From Betaproteobacteria bacterium (lineage in GTDB: Bacteria; Pseudomonadota; Gammaproteobacteria; Burkholderiales; Rhodocyclaceae): a DNA stretch of 28,033 bases. Below, in pieces: positions 15,452 to 22,684 of this stretch. The translations under genes were made by a program, and so were the position numbers. The notes beneath the pieces are model-generated. The model searched no databases. It was not told the origin of the DNA and saw only the letters and a list, made by a program, of their open reading frames with translations. The stretch covers positions 1 to 28,033 of the forward strand of contig JAPTVL010000316.1 of the NCBI GenBank assembly GCA_028065725.1, written 5' to 3'. Within the stretch, counting starts at the first letter, position 1, and every line of letters begins with the position of its first letter.

Positions 15452-16441
15452 ATGGCTGATCTGATTGAGATTGAAACTCAGCGTCTTCGTTTACGACAAT
15501 GGCTACCTGCTGACCGCGAGCCGTTTGCCGCACTCAACTCAGATTCAAGAGTGATGGAGTTCTTTCCCTCCCTCCTCACATGCGCAGAGAGTGACGCCAT
15601 GGCTGACCGTTGTCAGTCACTCATTGAAGAACGTGGGTGGGGCTTCTGGGCAGCGGAATGCAAAGCCACACGAGAGTTCATTGGGTTTGTCGGCCTACAT
15701 ACGCCATCCGCTGAACTTCCCTTCTCTCCTTGCGTAGAGGTCGGGTGGCGTCTCGCGTTTCAGCATTGGGGCAAAGGGTTCGCGACGGAAGCCGCGTCAG
15801 AGGCTCTTCGTGTTGGGTTTCAATTACTCCGCTTACGAGAAATTGTGTCCTTCACCACACTCGGCAACCGCAGATCTCGCGCAGTTATGGAGCGTTTAGG
15901 CATGCGTGAGTCTGGCACCTTTGAGCATCCTCATGTTCAGGAAAGTAGTGGCCTTCGTCATCATTGTCTGTACCGTTTGTCCTCAGCAGCCATACCGATC
16001 ATCACCGTGACTTACGCCTACCGTAAAGCCAAAGAACAAGACCGAGAAGCGATCTATCAACTGTATCGCTTGGTCATGCGTGGTTTCATTTCTGACATCT
16101 GGGGCTGGGATGAGCAGTGGCAACGAACCGATTTTTCCACCCACTATGATCCTCATGGCGTTACGCTGGCATTGCAAGATGGCGAGCTGGTCGGGTATTC
16201 CCATGTCGAGCAGCGAGACGGCCAACTATTCATACGAATGATCGTTGTTCATCCACGTTACCAGCGGAAAGGTATTGGAAAGAAACTGCTTGAGTCTGTT
16301 ATCGCATCGGCTGGCGAGCAATCCAAGAGCGTCGGATTGGAGGTCTTCAAAATCAATGACGTGGCAAGAACATTCTATGAAAGACATGGCTTCAATGTGA
16401 GGGGTGAAACCCCAACCAGCCATATCATGGTTCATCCATAA
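15452..16441 (+). CDS. Tandem GNAT acetyltransferase fusion
   Basis: This encodes 329 residues holding two different GNAT domains. Residues 1-178 are RimJ/RimL-like (IETQRLRLRQW start, VEVGWRLAFQHWGKGFATEA with the acetyl-CoA loop at about 106-114, AVMERLGM). Residues 185-329 are a second, shorter GNAT domain (TYAYRKAKEQD start, MIVVHPRYQRKGIGKKLLES with the loop at 270-280, FYERHGFNVRGE end). There is no in-frame start codon at the junction, so it is one polypeptide. The substrate is unknown; RimJ/L-like members acetylate protein N-termini or small molecules. It is the last gene of the cassette-like array. Confidence 0.85.
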   Translation: MADLIEIETQRLRLRQWLPADREPFAALNSDSRVMEFFPSLLTCAESDAMADRCQSLIEERGWGFWAAECKATREFIGFVGLHTPSAELPFSPCVEVGWRLAFQHWGKGFATEAASEALRVGFQLLRLREIVSFTTLGNRRSRAVMERLGMRESGTFEHPHVQESSGLRHHCLYRLSSAAIPIITVTYAYRKAKEQDREAIYQLYRLVMRGFISDIWGWDEQWQRTDFSTHYDPHGVTLALQDGELVGYSHVEQRDGQLFIRMIVVHPRYQRKGIGKKLLESVIASAGEQSKSVGLEVFKINDVARTFYERHGFNVRGETPTSHIMVHP

Positions 16442-16669
16442 CTCTGCGTATATGGACTTCCCGGACCAGAATACTCCAACTTGATTGGAGGCAGCTTCGT
16501 TTGCCTGCTCAGGCTGGGTGGCCGGGCTCAAAACAACCATACCCACCAAATCGCACTGTCTTACGCCGTGCTTCGCTGCAGTAGGTTGTTGATCATGGCT
16601 TCGATAGTCAGCATATGTCCTTGAAACATCGTAACGCTTCAGTCGCTACCTTTTACCTTGGACTCGAAC

Positions 16670-17041
16670 ATGAATGACAATCCATCACAGCGAATAGCCG
16701 TTCACGAGCATACAGTTCACGATGATTGCCGCCCCGAGGACGACAAGTTACCGCATCTATTGCTCCAGAGCACTCTTCCCTTCAGACGCACCATTCGACG
16801 CACTGAGTTGCGTCAACTGGTGCCGCTGGCTGACACGACGATCTACGATATGGAGAAGCGCGGCGAATTTCCGCGCCGCTTCAATCTGACGGCGCGTTGC
16901 GTGGTGTGGGATCTGGCCGAGGTGGAGGCCTGGATAGCCGCGCGACGGCAGGCTTCCAACTCGGATCAACTGAAGCGGGCTCCCTCGCCCGATGTGCGCC
17001 AACGCAAGCGCCGTCCCGTCAAAGCAGTGCCTCCGTCGTGA
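16670..17041 (+). CDS. AlpA-family regulator, copy A
   Basis: This encodes 123 residues; the C-terminal two thirds are an AlpA-type (MerR-like winged HTH) domain, TIRRTELRQLVPLADTTIYD then EKRGEFPRRFNL and VVWDLAEVEAWIA (residues about 41-92), with a basic tail. AlpA proteins control integrase and excision genes of P4-like islands. The N-terminal 40 residues are not part of the family domain and lie outside the repeat shared with 27202-27565, so the gene may have acquired a new 5' end. I use the ATG at 16670; a TTG at 16658 is also in frame. Its 3' end overlaps by 23 bases the remnant integrase gene on the other strand. Confidence 0.8.
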   Translation: MNDNPSQRIAVHEHTVHDDCRPEDDKLPHLLLQSTLPFRRTIRRTELRQLVPLADTTIYDMEKRGEFPRRFNLTARCVVWDLAEVEAWIAARRQASNSDQLKRAPSPDVRQRKRRPVKAVPPS

Positions 17042-17138
17042 GCACTTTCAGGGATGGCGGCAGCAACGTAGGCGTGTGCGGCTTGCCCGCCACCCAAGCG
17101 TCAATCATGTCGGCCCATTCTTGTAGCGTGTGACGGCG
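16775..17138. repeat. Long direct repeat A (AlpA core + integrase 3' end)
   Basis: This 364 bp segment aligns without gaps to 27202-27565 at a constant offset of 10,427 bases. By hand I count about 31 mismatches, so about 91% identity. It holds the HTH part of an AlpA gene and the last 39 codons of an integrase. It stops sharply at 17138, where the integrase frame is lost. Confidence 0.9.
17019..17138 (-). pseudogene. P4-type integrase, 3' remnant
   Basis: The - strand from 17138 reads RRHTLQEWADMIDAWVAGKP, then HTPTLLPPSLKVLTTEALL and a stop. This matches the last 39 residues of the integrase at the right edge with only a few substitutions (T/M, V/I, P/S, L/M, E/Q). Everything upstream, including the catalytic region, is missing. 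The breakpoint coincides with the end of direct repeat A. Confidence 0.85.
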
Positions 17139-17152
17139 TCATCGCGTCGCGC

Positions 17153-17296
17153 TCAGTACGTGTGAGCAAAGACGGGAAATACCCAATACCCCATGACTCT
17201 TGGGTCGGAGTCGAGCGCGGCGAAAAGCTCACGTTCGGCTGGTTGCCACTGCCGTAGGCGGAGGCGTTCAGTCTCGATCTCGATCAATTTATCCAT
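17153..17296 (-). pseudogene. Truncated GNAT acetyltransferase, N-terminal fragment
   Basis: From the ATG at 17296 the - strand reads MDKLIEIETERLRLRQWQPA, ERELFAALDSDPRVM and then an unrelated GYWVFPVFAHTY before a stop. The first 35 residues match the start of the GNAT fusion at 15452 (MADLIEIETQRLRLRQWLPA...RVM), with only moderate DNA identity. It is therefore a related but distinct gene cut off after RVM. It lies between the integrase remnant and the end of the efflux operon. Confidence 0.75.
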
Positions 17297-17337
17297 TTGC
17301 TGTGGAAGCCGGGCGACGGTGACGCATTCACAAGTTT

Positions 17338-18837
17338 TCAACTGACGTCGCCCCCACCCAATGCCTGATACAAAGCGGCGCTATCGACGAGGCGTTGCGC
17401 CTGAGCCGCAGCCAGGCCGAGACGGGTCTGCTGCGCTTGCTGCTGGGCGATGAGCAGTTGCACATAGCTGGACGCGCCTAGTTGGTACTGCCGCTCGACC
17501 GAGCGCAGGGAGCCCTGCGCCGCCTCATCGGCGGCGGCGAGCGCGGCCAGTACCTGCGCATCGTTTTCCACCGCGCGCAGAGCATCGGCGACATTGCGCA
17601 ACGCCTCCAGCACGACGCCCTGGTAGTTGGCGGCAGCGGCGTCGAAGGCCGCGAGTGCCGCGCGCTTTTCTGCCGGCAGCCCCGGGTTGAATAGCGGCTG
17701 AGTCAACTGGCCTACAACGCTCCATACCGCCGAGCTGCCGCCAAACAGGGCGCCGGTGGTCAGGGCTTGGCTGCCGAGGTTGGCGCTCAGGTTGATCTGG
17801 GGGTAGAGCCTGGCCACAGCCACGCCGTATTCGGCATTGGCCGCGTGCAACAAGGCTTCGGAGGCTTGAATGTCCGGACGACGGCGTACCAGTTCAGAGG
17901 GTACGACCAGCGGCAGTTCGGTCGGCAGGGTGAAATCCGCCAAGGTGAAATCCGGGATGCCGCCCGCGCCCGGAGCATGACCGGAGAGCACGGCGAGCAG
18001 ATGCTCGGTTTGCTGCATCTGCTTGCGCAGCGTAGGCAGTTCGGCGCGCGTCTGCTCCACCAGGGTTTGCAGGGCCAGTGCCTCATCCGGTGCAGCCTGC
18101 CCAAGACGCACGCGCTCGCGGGCTACGTGCAGTTGTTCTTCCTGAGCGCTCAGGATGGCTGCCGTGGCCTCGATTTGCGCGGCGAGTCTGGCCCGCGCGA
18201 TGGCTGTGGTGGCGATATTGCCCGCCAGGCTCAGGCGCGCGGCCTCTAACTCGTAGCGCCGGTAATCCGCACGGGCGGCCAGAGCCTCCAGCGCGCGGCG
18301 ATTGCCGCCGGCGAGATCGAGGTTGTAGCGCACGCCCACGCTGGCGTTGTACAGGCTGAATTCCCGCGCATCGCCCACCTGCCCAAGGGTGCTGGGATTG
18401 ATGCGTTGACGCTGGGCGCCGAGTCCGGCATCAACCTGCGGGTACAGTGTTGACCCCGCTTGTGCCGAATAGAGTTCCTGCGCCTGCCGCAAGGTGGCCT
18501 TGGCGGAAGCCAGAGTCGGACTGGCCTGAAAGGCCTGCTCGATCAGCGCATCGAGCTTGGATGAACCCAAGCTCCGCCACCACTGCGCGCCCACGCTCGC
18601 ACCGGCGTTAAAGCGCTGCGCACCTCCCAATGCCATAGGTGCGGATGCCGTTTCCGCCGGCAAAGGCATCACTGTGTAGTCGGGTGCGTCAGGGGCCGCC
18701 GGCCGTTTGAAATCCGGTCCGGCGGCACAGCCTGCCAGCAATCCGGCAAGGATCAATGCCATGAGTGCGCGAACGGGTTTGTAGTCGGTCTTCGTGCGAT
18801 GAACGCCGAGACTACGCGTCACTTCATTGTTGCCCAT
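17338..18837 (-). CDS. NodT-family outer-membrane efflux lipoprotein
   Basis: This encodes a 499-residue TolC-type outer-membrane channel of the RND/NodT group. It has lipobox LLAGC (Cys37 from this start), CAAGPDFKRP after it, two OEP repeats of long helices, and the family hallmarks WWRSLGSSKLDALIEQAF and VPSELVRRRPDIQASEALLH. The frame is open to 19020, but the ATG at 18837 follows GGAG by 7 bases and starts the lipoprotein signal. It overlaps the cytochrome gene by 14 bases. It is the natural outer-membrane partner for the MFP and ABC permease encoded upstream in the same operon. Confidence 0.93.
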   Translation of the reverse strand: MGNNEVTRSLGVHRTKTDYKPVRALMALILAGLLAGCAAGPDFKRPAAPDAPDYTVMPLPAETASAPMALGGAQRFNAGASVGAQWWRSLGSSKLDALIEQAFQASPTLASAKATLRQAQELYSAQAGSTLYPQVDAGLGAQRQRINPSTLGQVGDAREFSLYNASVGVRYNLDLAGGNRRALEALAARADYRRYELEAARLSLAGNIATTAIARARLAAQIEATAAILSAQEEQLHVARERVRLGQAAPDEALALQTLVEQTRAELPTLRKQMQQTEHLLAVLSGHAPGAGGIPDFTLADFTLPTELPLVVPSELVRRRPDIQASEALLHAANAEYGVAVARLYPQINLSANLGSQALTTGALFGGSSAVWSVVGQLTQPLFNPGLPAEKRAALAAFDAAAANYQGVVLEALRNVADALRAVENDAQVLAALAAADEAAQGSLRSVERQYQLGASSYVQLLIAQQQAQQTRLGLAAAQAQRLVDSAALYQALGGGDVS

Positions 18838-19288
18838 AGAAATGCTCCACGAATGGTTTGCGGAAACTTTGATGGCAGGCCAGACAGCTGTTTTGCAGCG
18901 TCGCGAAGGATGAAATAACGGCTTGCCCATCCCTGCGGTTGGCAGCCTGCTCCAGTGCCCGCGCTGCCTGGTGCGTCTTCTCGTCATGCCCCTTGAATTT
19001 TCCAGCATCGGCGCCGACAAACTTCAGGATGCGCATCTTTTCTACCAGCGGAGGCTGTGGGTGATCAGCAATCAACGGTGCGATTTTTGCCACCGTCTCC
19101 CAATCCTCACGGGAGATCCCATCCGTAACGTCCCGCATGTTCTCACCCAGGTCTTGCATGATCTTGCGTAGCGCTAACGGCTTGGCCTTGTCGGCGTCAA
19201 CGGCCCAAGCCTGCGAGCAGGTGCTCGCAAAAAGCGAGCTGATAACTGTGGCTGCGAAATAAACTTTGAATCGATGTCGGTTTTGCAT
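18824..19288 (-). CDS. Cytochrome c'-like monohaem protein
   Basis: This 154-residue exported protein has a Sec signal (about residues 1-29, ending QAWA), a mostly helical body and a single haem motif CLACH near the C-terminus (Cys135, Cys138, His139) followed by QSFRKPF. A C-terminal CxxCH after four helices is the cytochrome c'/c-556 layout. Such proteins bind small gases or carry electrons in the periplasm. AAGGAG lies before the ATG. It starts 71 bases after the LpxR-like gene and overlaps the efflux lipoprotein gene. Its link to export is unexplained. Confidence 0.82.
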   Translation of the reverse strand: MQNRHRFKVYFAATVISSLFASTCSQAWAVDADKAKPLALRKIMQDLGENMRDVTDGISREDWETVAKIAPLIADHPQPPLVEKMRILKFVGADAGKFKGHDEKTHQAARALEQAANRRDGQAVISSFATLQNSCLACHQSFRKPFVEHFYGQQ

Positions 19289-19359
19289 GGAAATCTCCTT
19301 GAAATAGTTGGTCAGTGTTTTGAGGGATATTCAGTGCGTGTAACGCTCCCCGCGCCTCA

Positions 19360-20595
19360 CTAAAATTCGACGCTCAGCGCGATGGAGCCGTAAGCCTGAT
19401 TGGCGTCCTGTTCCTCGAACTCACGCGTGCGATAAACACGCATGACGGCCAATCTGACACCATGCCCAGCCACGATTCCCTGCGCGCTGATGCCGACCGC
19501 CGCTTGGGCTACCCAGGGACGGCGGGTCACGCTGTGGCTGGATTGAAAGAGGTTTCCATCGAGGGAAAAGTCATAGGCGACAGCCTTGGCTTCCAATGTT
19601 CCGAAGAGATGCACACCAGGACGTGGCCGACTGGCGGCCGGGACGGAATCGCTTGATTTGCCGTGGAGGGAGGCGGCCGATGGCGGGCGGTTCTCGGCGC
19701 CGGGCCGGATGGGATAGCTGCCGAAATCATTCGGCAGATTCCAGCCGATGCGACCTTCGACGCCCAACGTGGCGGAAGTCTCGATATTGCCTATCCTGAG
19801 CCCTAGCGAACGGATCGAATCGGCGGAGAAACCCGGGATGATTGCCCCGGGCCCACGAAACTCCCTGAATTTGCGGTCCAGGGCCAATTGAAAGGCCGGC
19901 TCGTTTTCCAACTGATTGTCCCAGCCCAAGAACTTGGGTTCGCCGATCGCGTCATGGACCAGGTTCTGCGATTCTTCCGCCAGCGACCAGGGGCCGATCA
20001 CGCCGAGCGTGATCTCGCGCGTGTCGAGCATTTCACGATTCGACTCGGGTTCGTGTTTTCGCCGGTTCCACGCCAACCCCAAATAGAGCAATCCGGCGTA
20101 GGGTCTGTCATCGGTGATCAGATCCGTCCTGGTGTAATCCTCCGGCGTATACATGGACTGGCCGAACCTGACCACCACGTTTTGGATGGCTTCAGGATTG
20201 TCGGCACCAGCCCAGAATCCGGGGTTCACGAACCGGATGAGTTGCGCGTGCAGCCGGATCGGCGCAGGGAGGCACTCGGGCCGCAGCGTGCCGGGGATGT
20301 CTTGCGAAACCAGGGTGAACGCCACGCCATTCGTGTAGTTCTGGTCGGTGCCGGTGAACAGGTCGTTTTCCAGCCTCGCCGTGCCGCCGCGTAGTCTGAG
20401 TGTTTCTTCCGCTGCGCAATCCCCGGTGCCGGCAGCGCCTTCATTGACGGCTTGGGCCAAGGCTGGTGAGAGAAAAACATTCATCGCCAGCGCCAATGCC
20501 AGTGCGGTCTGTCCCAGGTTATGCGGGACAAACGGGTTCTCGGAGTGGGGCGCGCGCATGACTTCAGGCGCCGCGCCGAGAAAGCCGTGGATCAT
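19360..20595 (-). CDS. LpxR-like lipid A 3'-O-deacylase (DUF2219)
   Basis: This encodes a 411-residue predicted outer-membrane beta-barrel. It has a signal sequence (hydrophobic run at about residues 30-48, ALAQA) and ends in Phe. The DUF2219/LpxR hallmarks are present: ENDLFTGTDQNYTNG (76-90), DDRPYAGLLYLGLAW (162-176), and QNLVH followed by GWDNQLENEP (210-233), where His214 should be the catalytic histidine. LpxR removes the 3'-acyloxyacyl chain of lipid A in a calcium-dependent way. Length is somewhat above Salmonella LpxR. The ATG overlaps the amidotransferase stop by 4 bases; an in-frame Met13 is an alternative start. Confidence 0.82.
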   Translation of the reverse strand: MIHGFLGAAPEVMRAPHSENPFVPHNLGQTALALALAMNVFLSPALAQAVNEGAAGTGDCAAEETLRLRGGTARLENDLFTGTDQNYTNGVAFTLVSQDIPGTLRPECLPAPIRLHAQLIRFVNPGFWAGADNPEAIQNVVVRFGQSMYTPEDYTRTDLITDDRPYAGLLYLGLAWNRRKHEPESNREMLDTREITLGVIGPWSLAEESQNLVHDAIGEPKFLGWDNQLENEPAFQLALDRKFREFRGPGAIIPGFSADSIRSLGLRIGNIETSATLGVEGRIGWNLPNDFGSYPIRPGAENRPPSAASLHGKSSDSVPAASRPRPGVHLFGTLEAKAVAYDFSLDGNLFQSSHSVTRRPWVAQAAVGISAQGIVAGHGVRLAVMRVYRTREFEEQDANQAYGSIALSVEF

Positions 20596-21323
20596 TCGGT
20601 TTTGCCGCGCGCTGGTACGATCCGTTCCGAGCTGTCCGCCACCAACCGGTCGAGCAAGTCGTGCATGACGCGATTGATGGTGCCGAACCGACGCCCGTCC
20701 ACGAGCATCGCCTGCGGCGTCTGGATGTCGCGGCCGTCAATGAGATCTCCGGCGCCGTGAGCGATGATCTGCCGCGCGCTGTCCGGCGTCGTCTCCAGAT
20801 GGAACTGCAGGCCGACGATGCGTTCGTCGTAAACGAAGGCCTGGTTCGCGCAGCCGGCGCTGCGCGCGACGCGCACCGCCCCTGCGGGGATGTCGAAGGT
20901 ATCCCCGTGCCAGTGGAATACGTCAAGCTGCGCGGGGAATGCGGCGAATAGACTGGAAGCGGCTGCGGATTCCGTCTTTTCGACCGGAAACCAGCCGATT
21001 TCCTTTTCCGCATTGGCGTATACCCTTGCGCCCAGCACATCGGCGACAAGCTGCGCCCCGAGGCAGATGCCGAGCACGCGCCGGCCTGCGGTGATGGCCC
21101 GCTCGATGAAGCGTTTCTCGTCCACCAGCCACGGGTAGTCGGCCTCCTCGTAGATGTTCATGGGGCCGCCCATCACCACCAGCAGGTCCACCGCATCGAC
21201 AGCCGGCAGGGGATCGCCACGGTAGAAGTGCGTCGCGCCGAGCGTGTGCCCGCCGCGCCGAACCCAGTCCTCGATGCTTCCGAGCCCTTCGAACGCCACG
21301 TGCTGCAGGTAATGAACATTCAT
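20592..21323 (-). CDS. Class I glutamine amidotransferase
   Basis: This is a 243-residue stand-alone type 1 GATase with the nucleophile elbow GICLGAQ (Cys87), the His/Glu pair in QFHLE (His175, Glu177), and the oxyanion segment VVMGGPMNIYEE. The triad for glutamine hydrolysis looks complete. The closest type is the GuaA-like group used in amide-transfer or gamma-glutamyl hydrolysis; no synthase partner is encoded nearby, so the acceptor is unknown. It overlaps both neighbours by 4 bases (ATGA), so it is made with the exported Gly-rich protein and the LpxR-like enzyme. Confidence 0.88.
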   Translation of the reverse strand: MNVHYLQHVAFEGLGSIEDWVRRGGHTLGATHFYRGDPLPAVDAVDLLVVMGGPMNIYEEADYPWLVDEKRFIERAITAGRRVLGICLGAQLVADVLGARVYANAEKEIGWFPVEKTESAAASSLFAAFPAQLDVFHWHGDTFDIPAGAVRVARSAGCANQAFVYDERIVGLQFHLETTPDSARQIIAHGAGDLIDGRDIQTPQAMLVDGRRFGTINRVMHDLLDRLVADSSERIVPARGKTE

Positions 21324-22225
21324 CGTGTTTCTCCTTGTGCCGCGCTGGGCTCCTGGCCTGCGTGCTTGCCCTCGGCCTCGGGCCCGAGCGGGTCGTATAC
21401 GAGCCGGTCGTATACGAGGCGGTACGAGACTGGCGGTGCCACCGAAACCTGGGCCACGGAGGAGATCACGAGCTGCCCCGTCCCACTATCGATCTGGTAG
21501 TCCTGGACCAGTTTCTTGCCCAGCATCGTCGTCTCGGCCACCAACACGGTGCCTTCCCAGCCCGCGACGGCCACCCGCTGCTGCAGCCCACCGTTGGCGG
21601 AAACACTGGCGCCGCGAAAGTCGGTGAAAAGGCGCTGCCGTCGATCGTACTCGTCGGTGATCAGCAGCATCGGATCCTGATGGGTGATATGCAGTTCTTG
21701 CGCAGGGGAAAGCAGTGCTGACAGTTCCCCGGAGGACAGGCCGCCGCCCCCACCCATACCACCCCCGCGGCCCTGGCGTCCGCCGCCACGGCCCTTTCCG
21801 CCGCCCATACCACCACCCCGGCCCATCCCACCGGAGCCGCCCCCCATGACCTGCCTCGACGTCTGCATGGCCTCCTTGGCCTTTTCCAGCGGGTCATCGC
21901 TGGCCTTGACGTTGAGCACCCAATGGCCGGAAAAGTCCGGTCTGGAGGATGATTCAGGCGCACTCCGCTTTACAAGACGTTGATACAGCACCCAATGATC
22001 TGAAAAATCGGGACCCCATTTCGATTCCGCGTCACAGCTCACCTGGTCCGCATCTCCATGTACAGTCCCTGCTACGGTGTTGATGACGCTGCCTTCGATA
22101 TGCGCTTGCGGCGGCTCAGCGGACAAGGCTAGAGACGGACAGACGCTGGCAGACAATGCCAGGCCGATCCAGACCGCGGTAGCGATGCACGCTTTGGCCA
22201 GCAAGCTACGCGTGCGTACATTCAT
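21320..22225 (-). CDS. Exported Gly-rich protein with duplicated PDFSxHWVL motif
   Basis: This encodes 301 residues of unknown function. It has a Sec signal (about 1-35), then GPDFSDHWVLYQ (71-82) and RPDFSGHWVLNV (95-106), a repeated motif, then a Gly/Arg/Met-rich tract (about 128-162), and a C-terminal beta-rich domain with LHITHQDPMLLITDEYDRR and YQIDSGTGQLVIS. Proteins with one PDFSGxWxL motif and a Gly tract are known only as hypothetical exported proteins. Near the 3' end a 15-base tandem duplication (21391-21420) repeats RLVYD. It overlaps both neighbours as ATGA. Confidence 0.75.
   Translation of the reverse strand: MNVRTRSLLAKACIATAVWIGLALSASVCPSLALSAEPPQAHIEGSVINTVAGTVHGDADQVSCDAESKWGPDFSDHWVLYQRLVKRSAPESSSRPDFSGHWVLNVKASDDPLEKAKEAMQTSRQVMGGGSGGMGRGGGMGGGKGRGGGRQGRGGGMGGGGGLSSGELSALLSPAQELHITHQDPMLLITDEYDRRQRLFTDFRGASVSANGGLQQRVAVAGWEGTVLVAETTMLGKKLVQDYQIDSGTGQLVISSVAQVSVAPPVSYRLVYDRLVYDPLGPEAEGKHAGQEPSAAQGETR
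21391..21420. repeat. 15 bp tandem duplication inside Gly-rich gene
   Basis: GGTCGTATACGAGCC (21391-21405) is followed directly by GGTCGTATACGAGGC, one mismatch. It adds five residues in frame (RLVYD repeated) and looks like recent slippage. Confidence 0.7.
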
Positions 22226-22659
22226 GGCATGTCACCATCGTGACCGCCCTGCTTCATGCGCAGCAGTCCGCGCCAGGCAATGGCTGAGATCGTCACCCAC
22301 ACCAGCGTTCGCAAGCTCATGGCAATCACAGTGCGCATTTCGTAGGCGCCGCCGGCATAGACGTGCGCACCGAATGCCGCAAACGCCAACGTCGTGGCTG
22401 CGGCGATAACAATGGCCAGCCACACCGCCCAGCGGAACCTCAGCCACAGCCCGGCACCCGCGATGACGTAGGCGAAGCCGGCCAGAAAGTTGAACCAGAG
22501 CACGAACGGCACATAGTTGCCGGCGGCAGCGCGCGCCGCTTCGCCGCCGAACAGGATCGCGCTGCCTTCCCTGATGGTCAGCAGGCCGAAGCCGACCGCT
22601 GCCAGGGATATTGCCCGGATGAGAAACCCGCTCTGTTGCATGGGTTCTCGCATAGTCAT
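22222..22659 (-). CDS. Small four-helix inner-membrane protein
   Basis: This encodes 145 residues with four hydrophobic segments (about residues 14-34, 48-68, 74-97 and 108-128) and a charged C-terminus (LRMKQGGHDGD). I recognise no named family. Two starts are possible: the ATG at 22659 and the ATG at 22653; GGGGA lies 7 bases before the latter. It starts 25 bases after the TetR-like gene and its stop overlaps the Gly-rich gene as ATGA, so it belongs to the operon. A helper or sensor role in the envelope is only a guess. Confidence 0.7.
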   Translation of the reverse strand: MTMREPMQQSGFLIRAISLAAVGFGLLTIREGSAILFGGEAARAAAGNYVPFVLWFNFLAGFAYVIAGAGLWLRFRWAVWLAIVIAAATTLAFAAFGAHVYAGGAYEMRTVIAMSLRTLVWVTISAIAWRGLLRMKQGGHDGDMP

Positions 22660-22684
22660 TTCCCCATAACCTTTCTGACTGCTT

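Noticed and set aside
14644..15457. Shared 12-mer GTAGCAAATGGC at about 14644 and 15446
   Set aside because: A 12-base match is expected several times by chance in a window of this size, and only one copy starts a real gene.
16474..16490. CTCCAA-CTTGA-TTGGAG hairpin after the GNAT fusion as terminator or attC arm
   Set aside because: Only 6 bp, no T-run, and no GCCTAAC or GTTRRRY motif beside it.
17311..17353. 8 bp inverted repeat GGGCGACG/CGTCGCCC as terminator of the efflux operon
   Set aside because: The loop is 27 bases, one arm lies inside the end of the NodT gene, and no T-run follows.
21727..21850. CRISPR-like or simple repeat array in the GC-rich tract
   Set aside because: The repetition is codon-level Gly/Arg/Met coding in the exported Gly-rich protein, with no spacers.
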